Assembly (NCBI RefSeq): GCF_002531935.1
Contig: NZ_NWSV01000008.1
Location: 124,001-188,000, forward strand
Reading direction: 5' to 3'
DNA: 64,000 nt
Origin: Rhizobium chutanense
GTDB taxonomy: Bacteria > Pseudomonadota > Alphaproteobacteria > Rhizobiales > Rhizobiaceae
How positions within the stretch are numbered: the stretch's first letter is position 1; every line of letters starts with the position of its first letter. A program made the translations under genes and the position numbers. The notes beneath the pieces were generated by a model. It was given only the letters and a program-made list of their open reading frames with translations, was not told the DNA's origin and ran no database searches. Below, in pieces: positions 19,564 to 27,951 of this stretch.

Positions 19564-20250
19564 ATGTCGCTCGTTTTCTATGGACATCCGCTCGCCTCCT
19601 TCTGCCACAAGGTGCTGATCGCGCTTTATGAAAACGGTACGCCCTTCGACAATCGTCTCGTCGATCTTTCCGACGAGAGCTCGAGCGCCGATCTCTTCCG
19701 CTTCTGGCCGATCGGCAAGATGCCGCTGCTCAGGGACGAAGCGCGCGACAGCACCATTCCCGAGACCTCGATCATCATCGAATATCTCGATCACTACTAT
19801 CCCGGTCCCGTTCGCCTGCTGCCGCTGGAGATCGACCGGGCACTGCAGGTCCGACTATGGGACCGTTTCTTCGACCACTATGTCCAGGCGCCGATGCAGA
19901 CGCTCGTCAGCAATCGCCGGCGGCCCGAGGGCAAGGCCGATGAGATCGAAATGGCGGCCGCCAGGACGACACTCGCCACCGCCTATGCGATGATCGAAAA
20001 GCAGCTCGCCGACAAGCAATGGATCACGGGTGAAGCCTTCACCATGGCCGATTGCGCCGCGGCCCCCGCCCTGTTCTATGCCGAGACTCTGGTGCCGTTC
20101 TCGCAGGACCAACCGATGCTTCGCGCCTATTATAATCGGCTGCTGGCTCGCCCGTCCTTTGCAAGAGCGCTGGACGAGGCCCGCCCCTACTTCAAATTCT
20201 ACCCCTATCACGACAGGCTGCCGGCCCGCTTCCGGGATGCGGCGGAATGA
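19564..20250 (+). CDS. Glutathione S-transferase family protein
   Basis: 228-residue GST: N-terminal thioredoxin-like domain (FYGHPLASFCHKVLIALYE, with a possible catalytic Ser/Cys; then GKMPLLRDE and PETSIIIEYLD) and a helical C-terminal domain with the GEAFTMADCAAAPALFYAE hydrophobic staple region. AGGAAAGG lies just upstream of the ATG. It overlaps the ArsR gene by 4 bp (ATGA), giving a GST-ArsR-SRPBCC operon, an arrangement seen in several rhizobial and pseudomonad genomes and thought to respond to an organic stress signal. Confidence 0.88.
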   Translation: MSLVFYGHPLASFCHKVLIALYENGTPFDNRLVDLSDESSSADLFRFWPIGKMPLLRDEARDSTIPETSIIIEYLDHYYPGPVRLLPLEIDRALQVRLWDRFFDHYVQAPMQTLVSNRRRPEGKADEIEMAAARTTLATAYAMIEKQLADKQWITGEAFTMADCAAAPALFYAETLVPFSQDQPMLRAYYNRLLARPSFARALDEARPYFKFYPYHDRLPARFRDAAE

Positions 20251-20585
20251 TCGAAAGCCAGGCCGATCTCGACCGCATGTTCCATGCGCTGTCCGACCGC
20301 AGCCGGCGCGGCATGATCGACCGTCTCGGCCGCGGCCCGGCTTCGGTGACCGAACTCGCCGCGCCGCTTGCGGTTGCCCTGCCGACGGTGATGAAACATC
20401 TGCAGGTGCTGGAGGATAGCGGTCTCGTGCTCTCCGAAAAGGCCGGCCGGGTGCGGACATACCGCCTGCAGCGTGATGCGCTGGGCGCCGTCGAGCGCTG
20501 GGTGGAACAGAGAAAGATCCAATGGACGACCACCTTCGACAGGCTGGATCGATTTCTGGCCGATGAAACGGAAACCCGAGAATGA
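20247..20585 (+). CDS. ArsR-family transcriptional repressor (SRPBCC-linked)
   Basis: 112 residues: winged helix typical of ArsR (LDRMFHALSDRSRRGMIDRL; then ATVMKHLQVLEDSGLVLSEK-like recognition helix, here PTVMKHLQVLEDSGLV). No CxC metal-binding motif is present, so metal sensing is unlikely; this subgroup (PF12840-type) is always next to an AHSA1/SRPBCC gene. Overlaps by 4 bp with both the GST upstream and the SRPBCC gene downstream, so all three are translationally coupled and probably autorepressed. Confidence 0.9.
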   Translation: MIESQADLDRMFHALSDRSRRGMIDRLGRGPASVTELAAPLAVALPTVMKHLQVLEDSGLVLSEKAGRVRTYRLQRDALGAVERWVEQRKIQWTTTFDRLDRFLADETETRE

Positions 20586-21058
20586 CCACACCATCCGCCG
20601 AACATGCCACCTTCGTCATCGAGCGCCACCTGAGGGCGCCGCTCGCCCGGGTCTTCCGTGCCTGGTCGACGCCGGAATCCAAGCGCCAATGGTTCGCCTG
20701 CCACGGTGAATGGGTGACACTGGATTACGCGCTCGATTTCCGCCCCGGCGGCGCCGAGCGGAACCACGTCGCCGATTCCGACGGCCTCCTGCACGCTTTT
20801 GACGCGCAGTATATCGATATCGTGACCAATGCCCGCATCATCTATGCCTACGAGATGAAGCTCGGAGAAAGGCGGATCTCCGCCTCGCTCGCAACCGTCG
20901 CCTTCGAAGCCGAACCCGCCGGCACCAAAATGGTCTTTACCGAGCAGGTCGTCTTCCTCGATGGCTACGCCGACAACGGCGCCCGCCTCCAAGGCACCGA
21001 GATCGGCCTCGACAATCTCGAACTTTTCCTCGAGCGCGAGACGAAACCGATCCATTAG
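20582..21058 (+). CDS. SRPBCC (AHSA1-like) domain protein
   Basis: 158 residues with the START/Bet v 1-type ligand-binding fold of the AHSA1 family: VIERHLRAPLARVFRAWSTP, FRPGGAERNHVADSDG and a C-terminal amphipathic helix GTEIGLDNLELFLE. Such proteins bind small hydrophobic ligands; the exact ligand is not known. It is the last gene of the GST-ArsR-SRPBCC operon, and ends 11 bp from the stop of a convergent DUF1801 gene. Confidence 0.88.
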   Translation: MTTPSAEHATFVIERHLRAPLARVFRAWSTPESKRQWFACHGEWVTLDYALDFRPGGAERNHVADSDGLLHAFDAQYIDIVTNARIIYAYEMKLGERRISASLATVAFEAEPAGTKMVFTEQVVFLDGYADNGARLQGTEIGLDNLELFLERETKPIH

Positions 21059-21069
21059 GCGAGCAATGG

Positions 21070-21528
21070 TCAGTCGCTTGTTTTTTTCCGGGAACCGGCA
21101 GCCTTTGCTGACATGTTCAGCGCAGCGGCGGCGCGAACGAGCGACTTCAACGCCTCCTCGTCGATCGTATCGCCCTCATGGAAATCGATCGCACGGCGGG
21201 TGTTGCCCTCCAGGCTGGAGTTGAAAAGCCCCGAAGGGTCTTCCAGTGAGGCGCCCTTGGCGAAGGTCAGCTTGACCGCGCCCTTGTAAGTCTCTCCAGT
21301 GCAGATGATGCCGGAACGCTCCCACACCGGAACCCCTCGCCACTTCCATTCCTCAACCACCTCGGGCTCGGCCTGCCTGATGAGCGCTCGAACCTCGGCG
21401 AGCATCTTACCTCGCCAATCGGCCAGTTCCTCGATCCTTGCATCGATCAGCCGAGAGGGAGAGGTTCCCTCGTTTCCGTCCCCGGTATCGCTCTTCATGG
21501 TTGCTGTCGCCTTCTTCATGGTTGTCAT
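21070..21528 (-). CDS. DUF1801 domain protein
   Basis: 152 residues from ATG 21528. Residues about 25-140 fit the DUF1801 (YdhG-like) fold: LADWRGKMLAEVRALIRQAEPEVVEEWKWRGVPVW and VKLTFAKGASLEDPSGLFNSS. An alternative GTG start at 21618 would overlap the upstream DUF1801 stop by 4 bp (GTGA), which suggests coupling, but the added 30 residues are unlike the family. The N-terminal tail is Thr/Lys-rich. Function unknown; family members cluster with SRPBCC genes, as here. Confidence 0.75.
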   Translation of the reverse strand: MTTMKKATATMKSDTGDGNEGTSPSRLIDARIEELADWRGKMLAEVRALIRQAEPEVVEEWKWRGVPVWERSGIICTGETYKGAVKLTFAKGASLEDPSGLFNSSLEGNTRRAIDFHEGDTIDEEALKSLVRAAAALNMSAKAAGSRKKTSD

Positions 21529-21614
21529 TGCCCGCCCGTATGCCGATAACCGACGACGCCGCGCCTCTTCTGGGACGCATAAAGGACGCTGTAACGCTTT
21601 GAATTCTTGTCCGC

Positions 21615-22085
21615 TCACATCCGTTCGCCGGGCAATCGGCTGGCCTGCTCCACCCAGGCGGCGAGTTGGGCTTCGTCGATTTCGTCGTCCTCACGGATGT
21701 CGAGATAGCGCACTTCCTTCTGTTTGGATTGGCCGGGTGGAAGAGGATGCAGCGACATGCCCCGGAAGAACGCCACCTTGACGTATTTCGTGAAGCAATG
21801 AACGCCGAGGAACCAGCCCTGTCCTTCGATGCCGTAGAAGGGCGAGTTCCATTTCACCGCCTTGCATACTCCAGGCACGGTGCGCGTGATCAGCGCGTCG
21901 AGCCGACGCCCGAGGTTGCTTTTCCAGCCCGGCATGGCGGCGATGTAGGCTTGCACCGGAGCCTCACCGTAGCCCTTGGGGATTTGCGGGTTGCCGCCCG
22001 AGAGAAGTTTCGGCTCCGCCGCGGTCGGCTTGGCGGCTATCGTCTTTCCGAGCTTCGCTGCGGTCTTGGAGGTCTTGCCGGCCAT
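21615..22085 (-). CDS. DUF1801 domain protein
   Basis: 156 residues from ATG 22085, preceded by GGAGTGAAGG. A Lys/Ala-rich N-terminal tail of 35 residues is followed by the DUF1801 core: VQAYIAAMPGWKSNLGRRLDALI, VCKAVKWNSPFYG and FLGVHCFTKYVKVAFFRG. It is the second DUF1801 gene in tandem but the two are clearly different in sequence, so not a recent duplication. Located downstream of an ArsR-SRPBCC pair transcribed in the same direction. Confidence 0.78.
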   Translation of the reverse strand: MAGKTSKTAAKLGKTIAAKPTAAEPKLLSGGNPQIPKGYGEAPVQAYIAAMPGWKSNLGRRLDALITRTVPGVCKAVKWNSPFYGIEGQGWFLGVHCFTKYVKVAFFRGMSLHPLPPGQSKQKEVRYLDIREDDEIDEAQLAAWVEQASRLPGERM

Positions 22086-22096
22086 TGCCTTCACTC

Positions 22097-22303
22097 CTAT
22101 CTCCCGCCCCACCTCGCAGCATAGGGCAGCACGAACAGGTGGAGACCGGTCACGAGAAGCAGGCCGAGCGGCAGCAGCGCCAAGAGGCCCACCCAGACGG
22201 TCGATTTCTCCTGTACCATGGCGATAATATTGAGAATGACCACCACGGTAAAGGCAACGGACAGCCCGCAGTGGATCTGCCGCAACCAGTTGTTCAAGTC
22301 CAA
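22097..22303 (-). CDS. Small two-helix membrane protein
   Basis: A 68-residue reading from TTG 22303 (GGGCGG 5 nt before it; an in-frame TTG at 22297 is an alternative). It encodes NNWLRQIHCGLSVAFTVVVILNIIA, split by MVQEKSTVWVG, then a second hydrophobic helix LLALLPLGLLLVTGLHLFVLPY and a basic tail. Two membrane helices with a short polar turn are a better protein than chance would give, and it fills the space between SRPBCC and DUF1801 genes. No family can be named; no ATG start exists. Confidence 0.55.
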   Translation of the reverse strand: MDLNNWLRQIHCGLSVAFTVVVILNIIAMVQEKSTVWVGLLALLPLGLLLVTGLHLFVLPYAARWGGR

Positions 22304-22343
22304 TGGAACCGCCCGCGTTAAAATCAGCCCGGCTTGGGCGGCC

Positions 22344-22754
22344 TCACTCCGTCCGCGCCAGCACCTGCTCCAGATTTGCAAGGAACTGTGTCCACCCACT
22401 TCTGGCGCCGCCGAAAGCCTGCCGCTGATCCGGCCGGAAACCCGCTTGCTCCATACGCAGATGCGTGCCCGTGCCGGTCGGGGTGAGCGTCCAGGTGACC
22501 GTGCTTTCGAGACCGTAGGCATCCCAGCTATAGGACAGGGTCCTGTTCGGCTCGACCTCCAGAACCTTGCAGTCGACCGAACCCCAATCGGCGTTGAAGC
22601 GGAAGCGATGGTCCGCGACCGGCTTGAAGTCGCTCTTCATCAGCCACTCCTGAATCAAGTGCGGCTGGGTCAGCGCCCGCCAGATCTTTTCCGAAGGAAA
22701 AGGAAATTCCCGTTCGATGACGACGGAGCGCGTTTCTGTCGATATGTCGGTCAT
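22344..22754 (-). CDS. SRPBCC (AHSA1-like) domain protein
   Basis: 136 residues from ATG 22754, which overlaps the ArsR stop by 4 bp (ATGA). AHSA1-type features: VVIEREFPFPSEKIWRALTQPHLIQEWL, a central beta sheet with TLSYSWDAYGLESTVTWTLTP, and the C-terminal helix GGARSGWTQFLANLEQVL. It pairs with the ArsR repressor immediately upstream. The ligand is unknown. This is the second ArsR-SRPBCC unit within 3 kb, on the opposite strand to the first. Confidence 0.88.
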   Translation of the reverse strand: MTDISTETRSVVIEREFPFPSEKIWRALTQPHLIQEWLMKSDFKPVADHRFRFNADWGSVDCKVLEVEPNRTLSYSWDAYGLESTVTWTLTPTGTGTHLRMEQAGFRPDQRQAFGGARSGWTQFLANLEQVLARTE

Positions 22755-23074
22755 TGATCCATCCTTTTCAGCAAATCTTCGAGATCGTTGAAGCGGTTTT
22801 GCCAGAACCCGGCCATCTCGCTCGTCCAATCGATGAGCGGAGCAAGTGCGCCGAGCTGCGCGCTATAATGGGTCTGACGGCCTTCGTGCCGGTCGCGCAC
22901 CAATCCGGCTTGCTTCAGAATGCCAAGATGCTTTGAGACGACCGGCTGCGAGACCCCGGCCCGCGCAGTCAGAGCCCCGACCGTCTTCTCGCCTTCCCGG
23001 CACAGCCGCTCGAAAAGAGCCCGCCGGGTGGGGTCGGCAAGTGTCCTGAACAGTACGTCCGGAGCATTGGACAT
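22751..23074 (-). CDS. ArsR-family transcriptional repressor (SRPBCC-linked)
   Basis: 107 residues with an ArsR winged helix (DVLFRTLADPTRRALFERLCREGEKTV and recognition helix VSQPVVSKHLGILKQAGLV). No metal-binding cysteines. Its sequence differs from the ArsR protein at 20247, so the two modules are likely to answer different signals. It starts a minus-strand operon ArsR - SRPBCC - small membrane protein - DUF1801 - DUF1801. Confidence 0.9.
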   Translation of the reverse strand: MSNAPDVLFRTLADPTRRALFERLCREGEKTVGALTARAGVSQPVVSKHLGILKQAGLVRDRHEGRQTHYSAQLGALAPLIDWTSEMAGFWQNRFNDLEDLLKRMDQ

Positions 23075-23377
23075 TTGGAACCCATACCTCGTTAGCTATG
23101 AATAAACCCATAGCTGCAAAGACATATGTTCGTCAAGCAATAAATAAAAAAAGAGAGAGCAAGCCGTAACAGGCGTTGCCTGCCATACAGCGTAGACAAG
23201 TTCGAGAAATCATTCGCTGACCGTGCATAGCTTGTTGGCTATGCATCGACTTTTGCCGGATCACCGGATCGCATTCCCGATGGCCCCCGGGCTGCGGAGG
23301 ACCCTGTCGATGGCAACAAAATGCCGAAAGCCGCAAACGGCTTCCGGCGATATCAAGCTCGGCGTCTTTGTTCGGGT
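23075..23377. other. Intergenic region with one terminator
   Basis: 303 bp between the starts of the ArsR operon and the 3' end of ssuD. The AT-rich part near 23,090-23,160 probably holds the ArsR promoter. The rest shows only the ssuD terminator hairpin; no gene is supported. Confidence 0.4.
23323..23348 (-). terminator. Terminator of ssuD
   Basis: GCCGAAAGCCG (23323-23333) pairs with CGGCTTCCGGC (23338-23348) over a 4-nt loop with one mismatch. Read on the minus strand it is followed by ATTTTGTT, about 30 nt after the ssuD stop. Confidence 0.6.
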
Positions 23378-24553
23378 TCAGGAACCGGAAACGACTTTCA
23401 GATTGCCGCCATGGCTGCCGCCTGCAAAAATCTGCTTGCGGCCGAACTCGTTGTTGAAGGCCAGGCGCTGCTGCTCGCGGGTGATGCCGAGCTCGGGGAA
23501 GAGCAGCTCGGCGACGCGATAGGCTTCCTCCAAGTGCGGATAGCCGGAGCCGATCACCGTATCGATGCCGATCTCCTGATATTCGCGCAGGCGCGCGGCC
23601 ACCGTTTTCGGTGAACCCACAAGCGCAGTGCCTGCGCCGGCACGTACCAGGCCGACGCCGGCCCACAGGTTCGGCGAGACCTCGAGCTTGTCACGGCGGC
23701 CGCCATGAAGGGCTGCCATGCGCTTCTGGCCGACCGAGTCGGATTCATGGACGAAGCGCTCCTGCGCCTCGCGGATCGTATCGTCGTCGAGATGGCGGAT
23801 CAGCCGCTCGGCCGCCTCCCATGCCTCCTCATCGGTTTCGCGCACGATGAAGTGCAGGCGGATACCGAAGCTCACCTCGCGGCCACGCTCGGCGGCGGCC
23901 TTGCGCACCTTGGCGACCTTCTCGGCCACCTGCGCCGGCGGTTCGCCCCAGGTCAGGTACTTGTCGACGCGGCCGACGGAGAAATCGATGCCGGCATCCG
24001 ACGAGCCGCCGAAATAAAGCGGCGGACGCGGGTTCTGCACCGAGGGAAAGCCGAGGCGCGCATTGGTCGCCTTGATGTATTTGCCGTCGAAACTCGCAGT
24101 CCCCTTGTCCAGCAGTTCCTCGAAGACGGTGAAGAACTCCTCGGCATGGGCATAACGCTCGTCATGCTCAAGATGAATGCCGTCGCCCGCAAGCTCCGCC
24201 GGGCTGCCGCCGACGACGATGTTAAGCAACAGACGGCCGTTGGAAATGCGGTCGAGCGTCGTCGCAAGACGAGCGTAGTAAGCGGGTGACGCAGTGCCGG
24301 GACGGATCGCCACCAGAAACTGCAGTTTTTCGGTCTTGGCGGCAAGAGCCGCCGCCGTCACGAAGGATTCCTCGCAGGCAACCCCGGTCGGCAGCAGCAC
24401 GCCGGAATAGCCGAGCCGGTCGACCGCCTGGGCGATCTGCGTGAGATAGCCGATCTCGGGCGCGCGGTTGAGATCCGCGGAACCGAGATAGGTGCCGTCG
24501 CCCGACGTCGGGATGAACCAGAGGAAATTAATGGGATCGGATGTGGCGGTCAT
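23378..24553 (-). CDS. ssuD: FMNH2-dependent alkanesulfonate monooxygenase
   Basis: 391 residues of the bacterial luciferase-like family; start [20 protein letters not shown] and the motifs [39 protein letters not shown] and [11 protein letters not shown] match SsuD. The enzyme cleaves C1 and longer alkanesulfonates to sulfite and aldehyde in the cytoplasm, using FMNH2. No ssuE reductase and no ssuABC transporter are adjacent, so it stands alone here. Length is normal (about 380-390). Confidence 0.9.
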   Translation of the reverse strand: MTATSDPINFLWFIPTSGDGTYLGSADLNRAPEIGYLTQIAQAVDRLGYSGVLLPTGVACEESFVTAAALAAKTEKLQFLVAIRPGTASPAYYARLATTLDRISNGRLLLNIVVGGSPAELAGDGIHLEHDERYAHAEEFFTVFEELLDKGTASFDGKYIKATNARLGFPSVQNPRPPLYFGGSSDAGIDFSVGRVDKYLTWGEPPAQVAEKVAKVRKAAAERGREVSFGIRLHFIVRETDEEAWEAAERLIRHLDDDTIREAQERFVHESDSVGQKRMAALHGGRRDKLEVSPNLWAGVGLVRAGAGTALVGSPKTVAARLREYQEIGIDTVIGSGYPHLEEAYRVAELLFPELGITREQQRLAFNNEFGRKQIFAGGSHGGNLKVVSGS

Positions 24554-24890
24554 GGAAACGGTCCTTTGCTGCGAAATTCGAAATTCAGTTCGCGCGGCTA
24601 AGCCGGCCTTTGTCGGGCGACGACGTGCAGCACGGGCCTGCCCACCGCGCCCGCGCGCATGCTCGGGAGGATCGCGGTAACGATGGGAAGAATGCCGGGC
24701 TTTGTCTGCGCGTGAACATTTGCAATATCCTGTCGATCGATGGCGGCTGGCGGATGCACTCGAGAGTCGCCTTCGGTGGTCAGAATACTGACATAGACTA
24801 TGAATTATATCGACAATATCAATTTTTCATTGTCATCCGCTTCGAGGAATAATTTTCCCCGTTCGGGCGCTCCTCGGCAAGCGCCTGCCG
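24554..24890. other. Intergenic region, AT-rich segment
   Basis: 337 bp upstream of ssuD and downstream of the next minus-strand gene. The part 24,780-24,855 is strikingly AT-rich and holds an inverted pair GACAAT (24812-24817) and ATTGTC (24829-24834), a possible protein site. A short plus-strand reading across the gap lacks an RBS and was not accepted. Confidence 0.35.
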
Positions 24891-25280
24891 TCAAACCTCC
24901 CGACGTTCGACGGCTAGCCGCTCCCGGATAAAGCCGGGGCCGCCTGCAAGGCGCGTCGCAAGCAAGCTCGCAGGATCCACCATGCGCCAATAGGGCGTAA
25001 CGGTCGAAACCGGCTCACCCTTTTCCAGCGCATCGAAGGACATTTCGGCAATCGCGCGCAAATGCCGCTGCACGGTCACCGGGCAACAGGCATCCGCCCC
25101 ATATTGGGCAGCGAGGCGGCGGCGAAGGACGCCGACCTCGGTGAAAACACCTTCCGGCGCCGACCTGATCTGCTCTGCGACCATCTGCTGCGATGGAATA
25201 AGCATCGCCTGCATTCCGCTGCGGCCCCTGCGCCGCGGCTCGATCATCGGAACTTCGTCCATGTCTCCTCCCGCAAACAT
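24891..25280 (-). CDS. MGMT-fold (alkyltransferase-like) protein without reactive cysteine
   Basis: 129 residues. The order of features matches the DNA-binding/active-site domain of O6-alkylguanine-DNA alkyltransferases: VAEQIRSAPEGVFTEVGVLRRRL (like the IPxGxVxTYGxLA start), a helix ACCPVTVQRHLRAI, then TPYWRMVDP where PCHRV normally lies, and GGPGFIRERLAVE where GGxxxQRxLLExEG lies. The reactive Cys is replaced by Tyr, so methyl transfer is unlikely; it may be a lesion-recognition protein. Start ATG 25280 has GAGAGGAAA upstream; ATG 25262 with GGGAGGAG is also good. Identification is by motif order only. Confidence 0.6.
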   Translation of the reverse strand: MFAGGDMDEVPMIEPRRRGRSGMQAMLIPSQQMVAEQIRSAPEGVFTEVGVLRRRLAAQYGADACCPVTVQRHLRAIAEMSFDALEKGEPVSTVTPYWRMVDPASLLATRLAGGPGFIRERLAVERREV

Positions 25281-25425
25281 TGTGCTTTCCTCTCAATCTA
25301 GGGTTCGAGCGAATGACGGCCAGCTTCGATGCGCCAATCGGAACGAAGTCGGCCTTCACGGCTTTTCTGCTCTCGCCGTTTCGGTTAATCCTCGAAGCCT
25401 CGCACTCGGGATAAGGATAGGACAT

Positions 25426-26295
25426 ATGGCTAAAGTCGCATTCATCGGTCTCGGCGTCATGGGTTTTCCCATGGCCGGTCATCTGAAGACGAAGGGCGGC
25501 CACGATGTCACCGTCTACAATCGGACGGCCGAAAAAGCCGCCGCCTGGGCCGAGAAATTCTCCGGCAAGTCCGCTCCCACCCCGGCCGAGGCTGCCACCG
25601 GGGCCGATTTCGTTTTCGTCTGCGTCGGCAATGACGAAGATCTCCGATCGGTGACATCGGGCGAGAATGGCGCCCTGCACGGCATGAAGCCCGGTTCGAC
25701 ACTGATCGACAACACCACCGCCAGCGCCGAGGTCGCCCGCGAACTTTATGCTGCGGCCAAGGAGAAAGGCGTCGACTTCATCGACGCTCCGGTCTCCGGT
25801 GGCCAGGCCGGCGCCGAAAACGGTGTCCTGACCGTCATGTGCGGCGGCGACGAGGCCGTCTTCGAACGCGCCAGACCCGTCATCGACGCCTATGCCCGCA
25901 TGGTCGGGCTGATGGGGCCGGCGGGCGCGGGCCAACTGACCAAGATGGTCAACCAGATCTGCATCGCCGGCCTCGTCCAGGGACTTGCCGAAGGCCTGCA
26001 TTTCGGCAAACGCGCCGGTCTCGATATCGAAAAAGTCGTCGAGGTGATTTCCAAGGGGGCGGCCGGCTCCTGGCAGATGGAAAACCGCCACAAGACGATG
26101 AACGCCGGTAAATATGATTTCGGCTTCGCTGTGGACTGGATGCGCAAGGATCTCGGCATCGTGCTCACCGAAGCCCGCCGCAACGGCGCCAAGCTCCCGG
26201 TCACCGCCGTCGTCGATCAGTTCTACGGCGACGTCCAGGCGATGGGCGGCAATCGCTGGGACACATCCTCGCTGCTCGCCCGCCTCGAGAAATGA
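25426..26295 (+). CDS. Beta-hydroxyacid dehydrogenase (3-hydroxyisobutyrate dehydrogenase family)
   Basis: 289 residues from ATG 25426, preceded by AAGGATAGG. NAD(P)-binding Rossmann motif FIGLGVMGFPMAGHL (8-13 GxGxxG), substrate motif DAPVSGGQAGAENG (about 120-133), and catalytic Lys in QLTKMVNQICIAG (about 171). The family reduces or oxidises short beta-hydroxyacids (hydroxyisobutyrate, tartronate semialdehyde, glyoxylate/succinic semialdehyde). Upstream in-frame sequence to 25141 lacks an RBS. Overlaps the AlkD-like gene by 4 bp. Confidence 0.9.
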   Translation: MAKVAFIGLGVMGFPMAGHLKTKGGHDVTVYNRTAEKAAAWAEKFSGKSAPTPAEAATGADFVFVCVGNDEDLRSVTSGENGALHGMKPGSTLIDNTTASAEVARELYAAAKEKGVDFIDAPVSGGQAGAENGVLTVMCGGDEAVFERARPVIDAYARMVGLMGPAGAGQLTKMVNQICIAGLVQGLAEGLHFGKRAGLDIEKVVEVISKGAAGSWQMENRHKTMNAGKYDFGFAVDWMRKDLGIVLTEARRNGAKLPVTAVVDQFYGDVQAMGGNRWDTSSLLARLEK

Positions 26296-26975
26296 TCGGC
26301 CCCTCCTCCGATGCAACCGAACTGATCGCACATCTCGAAACGCTGCGTTCGGAGGAGAATATCGTCGGCATGGCGCGCTTCGGCATTGCCACGAACCGCG
26401 CCCTCGGCATCCCCAATCCCGATGTCAAGGCGGTTGCCAGGCAAGCGAAAAAGGATCACGCCAGGGCAAGGCAGCTCTGGCGCAGTGACATCCGCGAAGC
26501 CCGCCTGCTCGCCCTCTTTACTTCAGAGCCGAAGCAGTTGACGGCGGATGATGCGCGGAATTGGGCCAATGATTTCAACTCCTGGGAGATCGTCGATTGC
26601 GCTGCCGATCTCTTCGTCGAGGCCCGACTCGACGAGCTCGTGTCGGAATTCGCCGCCGATGAACGCGAATTTGTCAGACGCGCGGCCTTCGCCATGATAT
26701 CAGGCGCCGCCGTTCATCGGAAGAAAGAGCCCGACGCCGCCATCCTTGCCTGGATGCCGCTGATCGAAGCCCATTCCGGCGATCCTCGAAACTTCGTGCG
26801 CAAGGCCGTCAATTGGGCACTGCGCAGTATCGGCAAGCGCAATCTTGCCTGTCATGCGCCGGCGCTCGCACTCGCAAGGACCCTGGCGGAAAGCCCTGAC
26901 AAAACCGCCCGCTGGATCGGCAAGGATGCCGGCAGGGAACTGACCGGCGAAAAGCTGCTGGCACGGCTGAGATAG
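26292..26975 (+). CDS. DNA alkylation repair protein, AlkD-like
   Basis: 227 residues of HEAT-like helical repeats in the AlkC/AlkD family: RFGIATNRALGIPNPDVKAVA at the N-terminus, ARQLWRSDIREARLLAL, FNSWEIVDCAADLF (Trp and Asp at the positions of the DNA-lesion pocket) and NFVRKAVNWALRSIGKRN. AlkD-type enzymes excise N3/N7-alkylated bases without flipping them. The start overlaps the upstream dehydrogenase stop by 4 bp, so it is expressed with a metabolic gene. Confidence 0.88.
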   Translation: MIGPSSDATELIAHLETLRSEENIVGMARFGIATNRALGIPNPDVKAVARQAKKDHARARQLWRSDIREARLLALFTSEPKQLTADDARNWANDFNSWEIVDCAADLFVEARLDELVSEFAADEREFVRRAAFAMISGAAVHRKKEPDAAILAWMPLIEAHSGDPRNFVRKAVNWALRSIGKRNLACHAPALALARTLAESPDKTARWIGKDAGRELTGEKLLARLR

Positions 26976-27054
26976 AGCGGAGCCGGCTCCACCGCATCCC
27001 TCTTTGCGCATCTCTTCGGACGCGCGGCAGCAACGCCGAAGCCCTCGCTCTTCG

Positions 27055-27951
27055 TCAATGATGTTTGGATTTTTCGACCAGGAAATCGATCAGCACCCGG
27101 ACCGCCGGCGGCATACCCTTGGCGGTCGTGAAGACGATATAAAACTGGCTTTCCTCCGACTGCCATTCCGGCAGCACCCGCACCAGCCTGCCGGCCTGCA
27201 GATCCGCCTCGCAGGCACTTTCGAGCAGAAGGCCAAAGCCGAGGCCGGCACGGGCCGCGTCGAGGATGGCGGTCATACTGCGGCAGGTGAGCCGCGGTTG
27301 ATGCCGAATCACCCGCCTGGCATCATTCGGGCCGATCAATTCCCAGCTGTGGAACGACACCCATGAGGTCATTGCCAGCGTCGGCAATTCGGCGAGTTCG
27401 TCCACGCAATTCAGGCCGCCGGTGCGCTCGATGAGCGAGGGACTTGCAACGAGGATGCGCCTGATACGGTCGAGCTTGCGCATCGTCAGGCTCGTCTGCG
27501 TCTCCGGCTCGTTGGTCGCCCTCACCTCAAGATCGATCCGTTCGTTGATGAGATCGGCGCGCCGGTCGGAGCCGATGATCTGCAGCTTGATCTTCGGATA
27601 ACGTTCCAGGAATTCAGGCAGGATTCCGCCGACCGAAATATCGACGAGACCGAGCGGACAAGCCATCCGGACCACACCTTGCGGGTCGGACTGAGCCTCG
27701 CTGACGATCGACTTGGCGCGGTCGGCCTCCTGCAGGATGGTCTGGCATCTTTCGTAGAAGGCCTGGCCGATCTCCGTCACCCGGAAGTGACGCGTCGAGC
27801 GCTCTATCAGCCTTGCGCCAAGCCCGTCCTCGAGCCGGCTGACCCGCCTGCTCAGCTTAGAACGCGGTATCTTGAGATCGCGACTTGCGGAAGCAAAGCC
27901 GCCGCTAGAGACGACAGCGGCGAAATAATAGTAATCGTTGAGATCGTCCAT
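27055..27951 (-). CDS. LysR-family transcriptional regulator
   Basis: 298 residues; HTH in the first 60 (ASASRDLKIPRSKLSRRVSRLEDGLGARL), then an effector domain with SDPQGVVRMACPLGLVDISVGG. The KLSRRV type of recognition helix is typical of the large AaeR/DhcR-like subgroup that controls exporters or redox genes. It has no divergent neighbour within 450 bp, so its target is unclear; the AlkD-like gene lies convergent to it at the 3' side. Confidence 0.9.
   Translation of the reverse strand: MDDLNDYYYFAAVVSSGGFASASRDLKIPRSKLSRRVSRLEDGLGARLIERSTRHFRVTEIGQAFYERCQTILQEADRAKSIVSEAQSDPQGVVRMACPLGLVDISVGGILPEFLERYPKIKLQIIGSDRRADLINERIDLEVRATNEPETQTSLTMRKLDRIRRILVASPSLIERTGGLNCVDELAELPTLAMTSWVSFHSWELIGPNDARRVIRHQPRLTCRSMTAILDAARAGLGFGLLLESACEADLQAGRLVRVLPEWQSEESQFYIVFTTAKGMPPAVRVLIDFLVEKSKHH

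Noticed and set aside
24541..24852. 103-codon plus-strand reading frame
   Set aside because: No RBS, mixed composition, runs through an AT-rich promoter-like region.
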